Assembly: GCA_029216955.1 (NCBI GenBank)
Contig: JANAVB010003400.1
Location: 16,564,868-16,628,867 of the forward strand
DNA length: 64,000 nucleotides
Source: Iris pallida
Taxonomy: Eukaryota > Streptophyta > Magnoliopsida > Asparagales > Iridaceae
Direction: 5' to 3'
Shown: piece by piece, positions 1-10,631 of the stretch
How positions within the stretch are numbered: the stretch's first letter is position 1
Layout: each line of letters starts with the position of its first letter
The notes under the pieces: generated by a model
What the model was told of the DNA's origin: nothing
Seen by the model: the letters and a program-made list of their open reading frames with translations, nothing else
Database searches by the model: none
Position numbers and translations under genes: made by a program

Positions 1-2257
1 CTTTCTCACATACAAACACGGGCGGGTTTCTCCAGAAGCCGCGCACACCACCTCTCGGAAAACAGAGTAAAAATCTCTCTTCCCTATCCTTTTTATTCCT
101 TCCACCTTCATCACATCAACCCTAATAGCCTTCCCCTTCACCACAATAAGCCCCAAGTCGATCACAACTCCTTCGAACATCGACACAAGGCCTCGAAGAC
201 GGTGCAACACGAATTGATCAAATCATTGAGGCACAACAGGTATGCCGACTTGCAACTGTATTTTCTCCACTTCTAGACATCAAAAATTTGTGGGAGTGTC
301 TTCTACCTTTATATCAAACTTCATGTCAAAATTCTTTCTAAATTGGTCGAGGCACACATTTTACCAAAGTGTGTCCAGAATCGACACTGTTCATTGCGGG
401 ACAGATTTGAACTCTATAACTTCACTTTTACCATTGATATAATACATGAAAATGACCATATTTCAATTATGTACAATTCTCATTCAATGAGTTTTTCATA
501 ATTTTGCTATTTTAATGCTTGAATTATTCGATCTTTGAAGGACAATTTTGCCATAAAACGGACTATCGATATTACCATCTTGTGAGCCAAAAAATATTTT
601 TTGTGCAACCAATGCTCCATATCATTGATCCTCGACTCATGATCATGAATATACGTTAATTTAGATAATTGTTTACCATTATTTCGGAATATTAAAGTTA
701 TTTTTGTTCATGGTTAAACAAGTTCTAATAATGTTGATTTATCAATGTGGATGTTAGTTTGATCATGAAATAAATTCTAAATGATTTCTAAATAGTTTGT
801 ATGCAATGTTAAAAATATATATTTATTTCTATAATATTAGTGATATATTTTAGAATTAATACTGAATATTTATACATATATTTTATGAAATTTTGTTAGC
901 CCTGATAGGATTATTATGACTGGTTATGTTATTATAACTAATATATAGTAGATAACCCTACTTAGTATGTATAGATAGATATGTCAATAATAGTAGTAGT
1001 GTTAGAAAGCTTATTAATATTAGTTGTAAAAATTTATAGGAGTTCGTGAGACCGTGACTGCAGAGGGTGGCGTCAGATCAATACTTTATTCCTCGCTGCA
1101 AATCCAAGAAAGATACCATGCCACTGTGATCTTATTTTATTTTCTATTATACATGGACGTATTGCGGTGTGTTAGGATTAGATGTGTTAGGAGAGCATCC
1201 AAGTATGACTTGGGTGCTGTAGTGGGTGTGTGTGTGACCTAGAGTGTTAGTAAACTTCCTCGTGTTGAAGTTATTTTTCAATAACTTCTATGACTGGACA
1301 CGTCTCATGTCACGATACATCAAGTGAGTTATATTGTGTTGGCATGGGCTTATGCACTTGTCTGATCTTCAGTACTAGAGGTTCGTGTGTCGGTTCGTAT
1401 AGAGTTAACGTGAGTCTAGCTAGTGACTTGCATTGATATATGTATTTTTTGAGTCATGGATATGACTGGTACAGGATATGACCGGTTATGGGTTCATAGT
1501 TTTCCGATTATGGGTGTGTCCCTAGAGGATATATCCGGCAGCGGCCGTTGACCGTGCATTAAAACACGGTCGGGAGGTATGCTAGTGATGCAAAGTTTGG
1601 CTAGGGGATATATCCATTCAGTGGCCCTGACTGTGCGTCAGATACGATCGGAATGTATACTAGTTCATGCTAAAGCCTGTAGCTGATGCTATGCTTTATT
1701 GCTTCACCTACTCATACGTACCAAAGTAGTCTTCAAGTGTATTACACTTAGATGGATAGTTTACCTTGTCAGTTATATTCATGTTCATGTATATTACTTT
1801 TACTGTTCATATTATGGTTAGTTGTTATATCTTGTTACATCCCTCTGAGGACCTGGTGATCTATCCAGGTTGTTGCTTAGCTTATAGTATAGACATATGG
1901 ATTGTACGATTTTAGCTGCAGGGTTCAGGTATTGCTTGTAGTGTTAGTTTATCATTTTTTGTGCTTTCTATTTCCTTTCCTGTTACTTGCTTATTAGCCT
2001 AGTTTTGCAAACTTATATTATTCATGAGTTTGCTCGGACATGTGTATTATAGGGCGGCTGACTATAGTATATGTTGTTCATTCTGGTTTCATTTACTTAT
2101 ATGTGGATTGAGATATAGTTGAGATAGCATAGTTTAGTACACTTCTTCAGCGTAGTACGTCTAGCGTAAGTTTATTAAATTGGGAACTTATTCTAAATTG
2201 TATTAGCTGGCATGCTTGTATTTCTAGTCCTATGTATTTTAGGACTGGGGAGTGACA
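1..2257 (+). repeat. Outer element copy A, 5' LTR (start lies outside the window)
   Basis: This is the right-hand part of the 5' LTR of the outer long-LTR element. It matches 34692-36937, and that copy shows the full LTR starting TGTAAGCCCC at 33889. The LTR ends with GGGGAGTGACA at 2257. A splice-donor-like CAACAG/GTATGCC lies near 237, and an imperfect direct repeat with a hairpin (1526-1665) lies in the 3' half. There is no coding region; the short ORFs at 242 and 1054 have no recognisable domain. The matching 3' LTR (10112-10631 plus 20962-23170) differs at many sites, so the element is not recent. Confidence 0.85.
1526..1665 (+). repeat. Imperfect tandem repeat with hairpin inside the outer LTR
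   Basis: Two related units follow each other. Each begins with GATATATCC, carries a GACCGTG- or GACTGTG-like core, and ends with GTATGCTAGT or GTATACTAGT. In the first unit GACCGTG (1550-1556) and CACGGTC (1565-1571) form a perfect 7-bp inverted repeat around an AT-rich loop. The same structure is at 36235-36256. In the 3' LTR copies (near 22848 and 57525) the stem is shortened to 6 bp by one substitution. It could be an LTR regulatory element or only a local duplication. Confidence 0.5.
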
Positions 2258-2348
2258 TATTTTTATAGTGGCCCGTGCAGGTCAAGTTAGCCATTTTGGT
2301 TATGTTACTGTACTGAGCGGGCCGGCGATATGATAATATAATAGGATC

Positions 2349-2498
2349 TCAATCCATAACTGCCTTGAAAACTCTCTTGAATTTATCCATCATCTTTGAA
2401 GCCCGAAATTGAAGTCGATCAACTTCCTTGAACTTCTTATTTTGGACTCTCATCACTCCCTCTTTTGGAAGGACATACGCTCTTGCTTGGTGAACCAT
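2349..2498 (-). CDS. Small coding-like ORF, 49 codons, unknown
   Basis: An ATG-to-TGA ORF of 49 residues on the strand opposite to the retroelement. It starts MVHQARAYV, is rich in Lys, Arg, Met and Phe, and ends KAVMD. Its composition looks more like real protein than the surrounding stop-rich sequence. I do not recognise the family. It could be a captured host exon, a relic of another transposon, or chance. The same ORF is unchanged at 37029-37178. No promoter, intron or partner exon can be pointed to. Confidence 0.25.
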   Translation of the reverse strand: MVHQARAYVLPKEGVMRVQNKKFKEVDRLQFRASKMMDKFKRVFKAVMD

Positions 2499-3853
2499 CT
2501 ACTCCATCACTGGATAGTACATAGTTGATAAAATTATACTGGGAAATATTTATTAAGGAAGGATTTGATAGGTACCTCTATTAGGTAGACCTAGCAGCTC
2601 GAATGGAAAATATAGGATTCTCAATGACAACTTAACTCTAGCTAAAGGCCTTAGGACTAGTGGATTACAACCCTCATACCCTTATCTATATTAGATATAG
2701 ATGTTTTGGAGGAACCGAAAGGAGCATATAGGAGGACTTTAGAGATTAGTTGCAGTTCCCCACTAGAAGTGATAGTCATCCTGGAAAGACTAGTAGGAAG
2801 GGGCCAAAGGGTCTCGTATTAAATAGAAAGATTCATCGAGCATCCCTTAGCATTAACTTCCACTCTTACTTAATAGAAACGTGTATAGTGGGTAGGCGTA
2901 TTCGTGAGTGCTAGATAGTAGACTAGAAAGAGCTAATTGTAATCTATCATTTAAGAAAGGTTGATAGGTGATCCATAGAAGTACGACTTAGAGTTTAAGA
3001 AATAGATTTAGTATTTATATCTTTTGAGATTGGAACTACCTAGAGAATCGAGGGTGAAATTGGAAACCTTATCTTAAGAAGACCAGCGAATCATACCCAT
3101 TGATATTGGATAGTAGGAATTTTAGAACACCTTGTAGATAGAACACTAGGGTTGAACAAGTTATACGTAGTGGTTATGAAGAAGGATGGATCATGGAAGT
3201 AGCACTAAGAATAGGTAATATAAATCAAAGAGGGTTAGGACCTAGCGGACTACATTCTTAGTGTGTGATATTCTGTTAGTGAAGATAACATCTGAAAAGA
3301 CCCTATCATAGAAGGGAGCAAAAAAGAGTAGAGATAAGAAGTTTTAGGTGTTATAAGTTGGGGCATGACCTTCAACGATTAGTTAGCCATAGTTTCCATA
3401 ATCAACTGCTATCCTAGGAAACCTTGATAGAAAAGCCAACATTCTAGTTCGACACCCTTTGTCTAAATGATCATCCAAAGCTCAAGATTATTCTAGAACC
3501 TCAACTAGGGTTCGTCCTTGATCATGCCACTACCCTTTCAATTACGAATACGTTTTATGGATATTTTTTCCATAACTAGTCGTCTCATTTAGGTGAATGA
3601 GTATGGCCCATATTCCTGTCCTAAGTCGAGCCACACTAAGGATAGAACTTTACTCCTCTGTACCTCCATAAATATAACATCCATATCATGGTAGGTACTC
3701 GTTCTTACCTACTTTAATTTTCTTGATCAAGTCACTATGACTTAATGCTCCTTACGTATAGTCATCTTAACTTATTCCAAGAATGACTTTCTTATACTTT
3801 TATGTAGTACTACCATTTAGTTCTGATAACTCAGGCTTCCATATTAGCGAGAT

Positions 3854-4260
3854 TGTAGGGCCTCACAAATTTTAGGGTTTCCCTATATTTGTGAGTGATT
3901 GAGAGAATCTTCATTCCAAATAAGCTAATAAGTCAGTAGTTCATGACACCCACTTTCTAATCAGACCATTTGGTCTCCGCTACCGTGACTTTGATATTTG
4001 GAGCGCAAGACTAGCTTTTACTTTCAAACTAATTTCATATACATAACCTAGACGAGTCCACATTCGCTTATGCCTATCATGTCCCACTCAAACACATTTT
4101 CTCGTACACTATTTTTAAGGCACAACATTCGGACCTAGGGTCTCAAACCTAGCCATTCCCGCGATAGTATTGACCATTCCAACCTAAATAAGAGGCTCGA
4201 CCTCGACCTAACCCTTTTGACCCACTATACAATTTTAGAGGCCATGTTATTAAACTTGGT
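3854..4260 (+). repeat. Diverged LTR relic related to the outer LTR
   Basis: From TGTAGGGCCTCACAAATTTTAG the sequence follows, with many differences, the first few hundred bases of the outer LTR (10112 onward, 33889 onward). Shared landmarks in order are TTTGATATTTGGAGCGCAAG, CCTAGACGAGT, CATGTCCCACTCAAA, a GCACAAC..TTCGG stretch and CCAACCTAAAT. It is therefore a fragment of an LTR from an older relative lying inside the internal region. Its right end cannot be placed. Copy B is from 38533. Confidence 0.55.
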
Positions 4261-5276
4261 GTTAGTTATAGCGCCTCAAGAAAACATGGCTCTCTTGTGA
4301 TAGATTTTAGGGAGTATGTTAGGAATAGAATGACTTGGTAAGCCATGTATTTAAGGCTGGATCTAAGACTATGAAGAACCATTATTTATGATTTTTATAT
4401 GATTACATGCCTCACGAGACTAGGTAAATAGCTAAGGTGGGTAGAATTTTATAGATATTCCCCTATAATGGAAGTTAGAATAGAGAATATTGTAGGATTT
4501 GACCCTAACGAGAGATCCTAAGATTATTAGACTAATCTATGCTACACTTTGCCTAATATATAACCTTAAATAGAAGTACTAGAGGATTTCTTTTTTATCG
4601 AGTGCTAATATCATGATAGGTGACCTAGAAGTATTAGATAGAGTATGAAGGTTTGAGTTAGGCTAGACAAATATCTTTACATATGGTAAGACTAGCTTTG
4701 AATGATCTATAAACAACCATGACTAGAAGATTGACCAATAGGTGTGTGTATTTGTTCAGCTCAGCCTCGGTCCTTGTCTAGTAGATAGGTGCAAAATTTT
4801 AGGTGTACTTGTAAGAATTGTATAGCATGATTGATAGCTAGAAGGAGTAGAGTATTATCTTCCTTCTATCCTATTGAAGACCTAACCTATATCAGAATAG
4901 TGTGAATTAGTAATAATATTTTTTTATATATAGAATCATTGACCAATAGCACCATAATGGTACTTAGTACTCCTTAGAAAGTCTTTGATTTCTTATCGGA
5001 ATAGCCAAGTTTTGTATACTTTTAGGAAATTGTACCATACTAGAACATCTCACTAGTAGGATCATGATCTTGACCTCATTGCTTAAGTTAGGAGGGATCG
5101 AGAACTAAGGGTACCTTATTTTCTTGAAGGTTGTGTGAACTTAGAATCCCAATGGTAGTAGTGCCCTTTAGAAATCATGTTTGGTTAGTTTCCTTTATCA
5201 TATTTCATGTTTTATGTTTGAGGATAGCCTGTAAGACCAATCAGATGGCCAGAAGTACATCTTCAGCAGAAGGTTG

Positions 5277-5281
5277 CCTTG
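5277..5281. other. Target-site duplication CCTTG, left copy (third insertion, copy A)
   Basis: CCTTG directly before TGTGTGCCC; the same five bases follow the right end TGGTCGTGACA at 9932-9936. The equivalent pair in copy B is 39955-39959 and 44582-44586. Confidence 0.8.
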
Positions 5282-5956
5282 TGTGTGCCCTTGAACCAAA
5301 ACTACTAATATTTTATAACTGTTATTATTTTACAATAGATACTAATTGTCATTATGGTTACAAATAAAGCCCTAATGAATTACAGTGTTACACTATCTAT
5401 TTTAAACCATGGAAGGGACAATTAGGCCAACCAGATTAAGAAAGGGGGGTTGATTGAAAAACTCTAACTGCTCAAAACCTAGCGGCTAGGGGAAATTTGA
5501 ATCCTCCCAAGATTCAAATCATGAATCTCTTATCCAAAAACCACACTCGTTCTTATCAAAACTTGTGTATATATAGATATGAAGGATCGGTTAGTTTTCC
5601 TTCCCAAACCCTAACTCTTTCCCTGCGCTTGGAGTTCGTGAAGGTTAGCACGATCGAGAGAGTGGTTGACAAGTAGAGGCTTTGATTTCTCCAACAGGTA
5701 ATCATCTTCCCCTACACCACCATGTCTTTAATTCCTTAAACTAGTTTGGCTGTACCATGTTTTCTATATGTAACTTGGATAGTTGAGAGTATGTCCAGGA
5801 GAACCCAGTTGAAAATGTTAGAATAATAGTGATATCAGAAAAAGAGAGTAGGCATCCTAGCACTCAGTAACATGGCCATAGGATAATAGGACGAGTACTC
5901 CACATAGGTGTACCCAGGACAACTCACAAATAAAGGTTAAGGATTTTTAGTTCCTA

Positions 5957-5967
5957 TGGTATCAGAG
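5957..5967 (+). other. Possible primer-binding site (initiator tRNA-Met type)
   Basis: TGGTATCAGAG matches the start of the usual plant LTR-element binding site complementary to the 3' end of initiator tRNA-Met. Paired with the polypurine-like CAGTGGGAGATTG at 7707-7719, which is typical of Ty1/copia elements, it suggests a decayed copia-like insertion. I could not find a matching LTR pair around them, so this stays tentative. Confidence 0.3.
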
Positions 5968-7706
5968 TATCTGGGACTGAGAGGCAACATCTGAGTTACA
6001 ACCTAATGCCAGATGTAATCAACATAGGCAAGATTAATATGCTAAGCCTATGGAGTACTCTAGTTTCCAATACACCCATAAGCCAGGGTTGACTTGTGTG
6101 GGTACAAGTGTATACTGTGCATAAGAGAGCACTTGTGCAGTTACCTACACGAGATCGTGTATGTATATAGGTGACCAGAGTAGAACATTATAGGATATGC
6201 ACGTTATAGGATACGCATTGTAGGAGGGTACCCAATGGGATACACGAGTAGCCAAGCATTAGCTCGTATATATAATGGGTAAGTAAGTAGCAGTATCAGG
6301 AAAATAAAGACGGAGGAGTCGGGTATCATTGGTGTATCTGATAAATCATTTGGATGATGTAGACTCTATTCTGCACAGAGGAGGGTCATATCCTACCGTT
6401 GTGGGCATGTGGATCAGAGTCATAAGTCGAAGGGATGTGAAGAGGCAACTGAGATGAAGTCCCAGTTTCAGTCTGAGATACACATATGTTACAAGGGAAA
6501 CACTCATGTGTATTCTTAGTAAGCAACATGTTTTCCTCATACCAGGAATGACTAAATGGGTCCATTTGTTACACTGAATGGTTTATCTTTGTTCTTGTGA
6601 ATTAAATGTCGATTACGTGTTCAGGAATAATAGGAGGGGTAATAAACACCATCATCTATATAATATCATCATTAGGATTATGGCCATGGACATGGTTTAG
6701 CAACAGGAAGTAGGTACCCTAGGAACTCACCCATTAGTTAACTACCCGCAGTTGAGAATTGAGGGTCCAGCTGGGTGTATGTGAAGGTAATTTTGGATGT
6801 CAGCGTATCAGAAAATAGAGAAGATGTTCCTGGCATATGCGTGTGCGCGCGTATCATGCTCTAGTAAGGAGGAGAATTCGATACAGTAGCTAAACCATAT
6901 TACCCTGTCCTAAACTAATGTATAATTGAAGCATGAAAATAGAATTTGGTATTAGCATATTAGGAGATAGGCGGTAGTAGTCTGCAGGTATAGGGCAGAC
7001 CGCAAGTGTAATGGTGAGTATGTCTCTTCAAGAGACATGCCATATGATTCAAGTATAGGGGTATGTTCCGGACGCTTACAAGAACAGTAGCATAGGGCCA
7101 GGTGATTGTAGGGTTAGCATCATTGTAACATGGGTACTTCAAGTGACCTATTATTTGAGTGCATGAGTGCTCCAGAAACATTGAAGTATCAGTCTTCAAT
7201 TGAGCGCCCATGCTATAATTGTAGTTGAGTCTATAATATAAGTATCAAGGTCACCATGTATCAATCACTACCTTAAGGTATCGATCAGTAGACGAAGTAT
7301 CCGAAGTCGAGTTGGGTACCAAGTCTCCAGATTAAGTTAGATCCCATGAGTTGTACCTACTGTGCTAAACATCATGTCCTTTGGAGTCAGTATGAGATTC
7401 GAGTGCATAATACTTAGTATATCAGGAAAAAGAAAAACTTGTCCTGTTCTAGTACCAGTAAAGGGAAATTATAGGCTGATATGGGTTGGTACCAGGTGTC
7501 GAGGAGTAATATAGAGGTGGCAATCTCTACATCAATCTCCTACTACCAAGGAGATTGAGGTATGTAATCGAGGGAGAGGTATGCGGATGTGTGGTTGATA
7601 GGATATATGGTTTGTAATTTAAAATGGAGGATTGCCAGGTCAAATTGACCTTATTTGCGTCGACTAACATTTCTAAGCACATCGAAATATGTTATATACA
7701 AATTGA

Positions 7707-7719
7707 CAGTGGGAGATTG
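7707..7719 (+). other. Possible copia-type polypurine tract
   Basis: CAGTGGGAGATTG followed by TGTTGGTACTTTATG from 7719 is the usual arrangement of a polypurine tract before a copia 3' LTR. Any following LTR would lie between 7719 and about 8450. The sequence before the possible primer site at 5957 does not resemble it, so the element is either rearranged or not real. Copies are near 42387 and 25421. Confidence 0.3.
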
Positions 7720-8454
7720 TTGGTACTTTATGTCCTTATGCTAGTTGTTTAATTTTTAAAAACTGTATCTTTGCGTGAACATCATGCAAATATCAATTAG
7801 GTAGGTAATGTTATAACTTGAACTACCTGTTGGCTAGATTTTGGAGTGCTTGTGAGGTTGATGGAAAAATGTTGCTTGTAGTTTCAGTGAGGTGATGCTA
7901 CCAGGTCATTGGGCAGTATACACATTGGCTTGCAATTTTAGTATACCAACACATAGCAAGCAATAAGTTTGACCCTTGGATTTTTAGTACCAACTCCCAT
8001 TGGCATGATACCTCATCTGATTTAAAGGTATATCTTTGAATGGACCTTGAGTATCAGGAAATTCAATACAGTAAATTATCAGAGTATCGGACTATCAAGG
8101 GTAGGCAATGTATTGAATATCCCTAGACATGTAAACAGTTCGAACTTGAGACAACAAACACTTGCCATAAGCAGGACAACAGTATATCCTACCTCTTGAA
8201 CAATATCCTACTCATGTAGAGTCCTACCAGACCCTTGTACAGAATTATAACTGATATTAGTTACATATACCCAAATTTCCTAAATGTTACTCCATGATAA
8301 TAATATAGAGGTGGTGTCATAAGTGGATAATTAATCATGTCAGTAGTGCGAGGTTAGCCTAAAGGCAGGGGTAATAGATAAAATACTATCTAGTTCAAAA
8401 CTCAAACTTGATTCAAGGCCTAGAAAGTAAAAATAAATAAAGTTCCTTATGGCT

Positions 8455-8777
<323 letters not shown>

Positions 8778-9936
8778 ATATGGAAATTCATAATATAGGT
8801 TTTGTGGACTCTGACTCAGTGCTCGACCTCTACCCGCAGTACAGGACCACAGGTAAGTGCACTCTCTTATTACTTTCAATGCCAATAGTTTTGTTCAGTA
8901 CATACTATACATATGCTCTTTGTTTGGTGACACGACGGACACATGAGTTAGTATCATGGACCCTAATTTATTATATTCTTGTCTTACCTCACCTTCGTGT
9001 TTCATGACTTGTTTGGGTTCATGTATACTGGTCGGGAGGGGAAATATCTTAGTAGACGTGTGAACTACCCTTTCTATCCCCCGTGTCTTTCGTGGAGAAT
9101 AGAAGTCGCATATTTCACGTGCGGGGTGCCTAATTTATCCCATAGCCGTTCATACGTCGAAACGGATATTTCAACACACTTAGATAGTTGTCTTTTATTA
9201 TTTCTTTACCTTTCACCACTTGCCATGTCATCATGCTTTTAAATTCTTTCTAGTTGACATACCATGTTCTGCGATTCATGCTTTCATTCTATATATACCA
9301 TATCATCAGCTTACTTTCTAGTTTCTTCCACATATGCTATTTTCATGCACTGTCGTATCTATTATGTTGCGAATAGCTTTTCGGTTTGTGTGCTTGTTCC
9401 ATTCCTGACTGGAAAACTAATATTTTTAGGTGATGAGTTAGAGGATTTTTGTACCACATATTATGAGCATACTGCAAATCCCGATTTTGGCTCACAGGAC
9501 GAACTGGAGGCTGCTTTTGCGGAGTTACCCGCTACAGATGGGTTTTAGTCGACTTTATTTAGATTCTCACAGATTTGTTTAGTTTGAGACTTTTAGATAT
9601 TATTTCTATTTTGAGGTTCATGAGTTGATTTGTGGATGTTCTCTTAGTACATTTTATTTTCTTTGGAGACTATATCACTTTAGTACATTTTGATCTATCT
9701 TGGAGTTTTGTCAGATCATTTATTATCCTTCTCTCCAAACTGTGGTTATTATATAAAATTCATCTTGTTTTGATCTTATATGTTGATGTGGTTTACATTG
9801 TGCAAATATATAGAAACTGTGTGGTTTTTTTATAAATTGGAGATGACTAGACATCATACTACCGTCGACTCTACGGCGTAGGCTGGACGTACCCACGACT
9901 CATGCCCAAATACTGAGTGCTGGTCGTGACACCTTG

Positions 9937-10111
9937 TACCAGACAAATGATCTCCCGACTTATCACTTTTGCTGCAAGAAGGGATATGTTCAGAAGAATT
10001 GCGCGAAGAAGTTAGGGCGGTGCCCTGGATTATTTGTTATTATTAATATTATGTATTGTTATATTACTATATATTTAATTTCGAGGACGAAAGTTTCTAA
10101 AGAGGATAGGT
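9937..10111 (+). pseudogene. Outer element internal end: zinc-knuckle remnant and polypurine region (copy A)
   Basis: After the third insertion the reading TYHFCCKKGYVQKNC appears (about 9958-10002). It resembles a Gag CCHC zinc knuckle but the histidine position holds Tyr and the cysteine spacing is altered. In copy B the sequence before the insertion (39924-39954) and after it (from 44587) form one open frame once the insertion and one TSD are ignored; copy A has one extra T before the TSD. The segment ends with TTTCGAGGACGAAAG and AAGAGGATAGG just before the 3' LTR, a polypurine arrangement shared with the Tekay element (TTTTGAGGACGGAATTC near 18247). No pol lies between knuckle and LTR, so the outer element is deleted or non-autonomous. 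Confidence 0.6.
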
Positions 10112-10631
10112 TGTAAGCCCCCTGGATTTTAGATTTTTTTTAATTATTTGGTTTAATATAGTTATTAATATATATTTTCCCACTTTTATTCATGATAAAA
10201 AATGTACTCTTCCGTAGGTTTGATTTTTTGGAGCACAAGAAATGCCAATCTCTAGAAACTTATTTCATGAGTTTTGACCTAGACAAGTTTATCTTTGATT
10301 TGGTATATCATGTCCCACTCAAATATATCTTCTTGTATTCTATTTGCTTCGCACAACTTTGGGGTCAATTTAGGCCAAGAAGTTATCTACCGTGAGACTT
10401 GTCGTAACTTCCAACTTAAATTCCAGACTCGATACCGATCCAACAGAAATGACACAATATATGATTTTGACTAATTTTGAGCCTACTACACACATGTCGT
10501 TGGTGTCCCACTCAGTTGAGTTCCCATGTGCTATTTATTTTGAGATGATACACAAGTCAAAACTATAGACATATTGGATTTAAATCGATTACAAAAATTC
10601 CACCGACCCAAAACTAGACCAACTAGGGTTC
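10112..10631 (+). repeat. Outer element copy A, 3' LTR, part 1
   Basis: Starts TGTAAGCCCCCTGG directly after the polypurine region. It is interrupted at 10632 by the Tekay element; GGTTC at 10627-10631 is the left copy of that element's target-site duplication. It resumes at 20962. Copies are 44762-45281 (B) and 27530-28044 (C). Confidence 0.9.

Larger units (their letters stand above)
2258..5276 (+). mobile_element. Outer element copy A, internal region, left part (eroded, no pol)
   Basis: This is the internal region between the 5' LTR and the third insertion. The first bases include GTGGCCCGTGCAGGTC, which closely resembles the sequence just after the Tekay 5' LTR (GTGGTCGCCCATGCAGGTC at 13298), so the two elements are probably related. 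No ORF above about 80 codons exists and I cannot recognise protease, RT or integrase. It holds a coding-like minus-strand ORF (2349-2498) and a diverged LTR relic from 3854. The stretches 2500-3850 and 4270-5130 are AT-rich sequence with no feature I can name. Near 5245-5276 begins the Gag zinc-knuckle remnant that continues after 9936. Copy B is 36938-39954. Confidence 0.7.

Noticed and set aside
3170..3210. KKDGSW-like reading resembling the reverse-transcriptase KKKDGSWR motif in the outer element
   Set aside because: Six residues only, surrounded by stops, with no neighbouring RT motifs in order.
6346..7211. Minus-strand ORFs of 64 and 83 codons repeated in all three copies
   Set aside because: No family is recognisable, and plus-strand zinc-knuckle-like traces overlap the first. 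Repetition follows from the duplication, not from selection.
9264..9548. 94-codon ORF ending in an acidic stretch (GDELEDF..DELEAAF)
   Set aside because: Acidic tail looks protein-like, but the frame is broken in copies B and C by one- and two-base changes, and it lies in an LTR tail after a splice-acceptor-like site. More likely LTR sequence than a gene.
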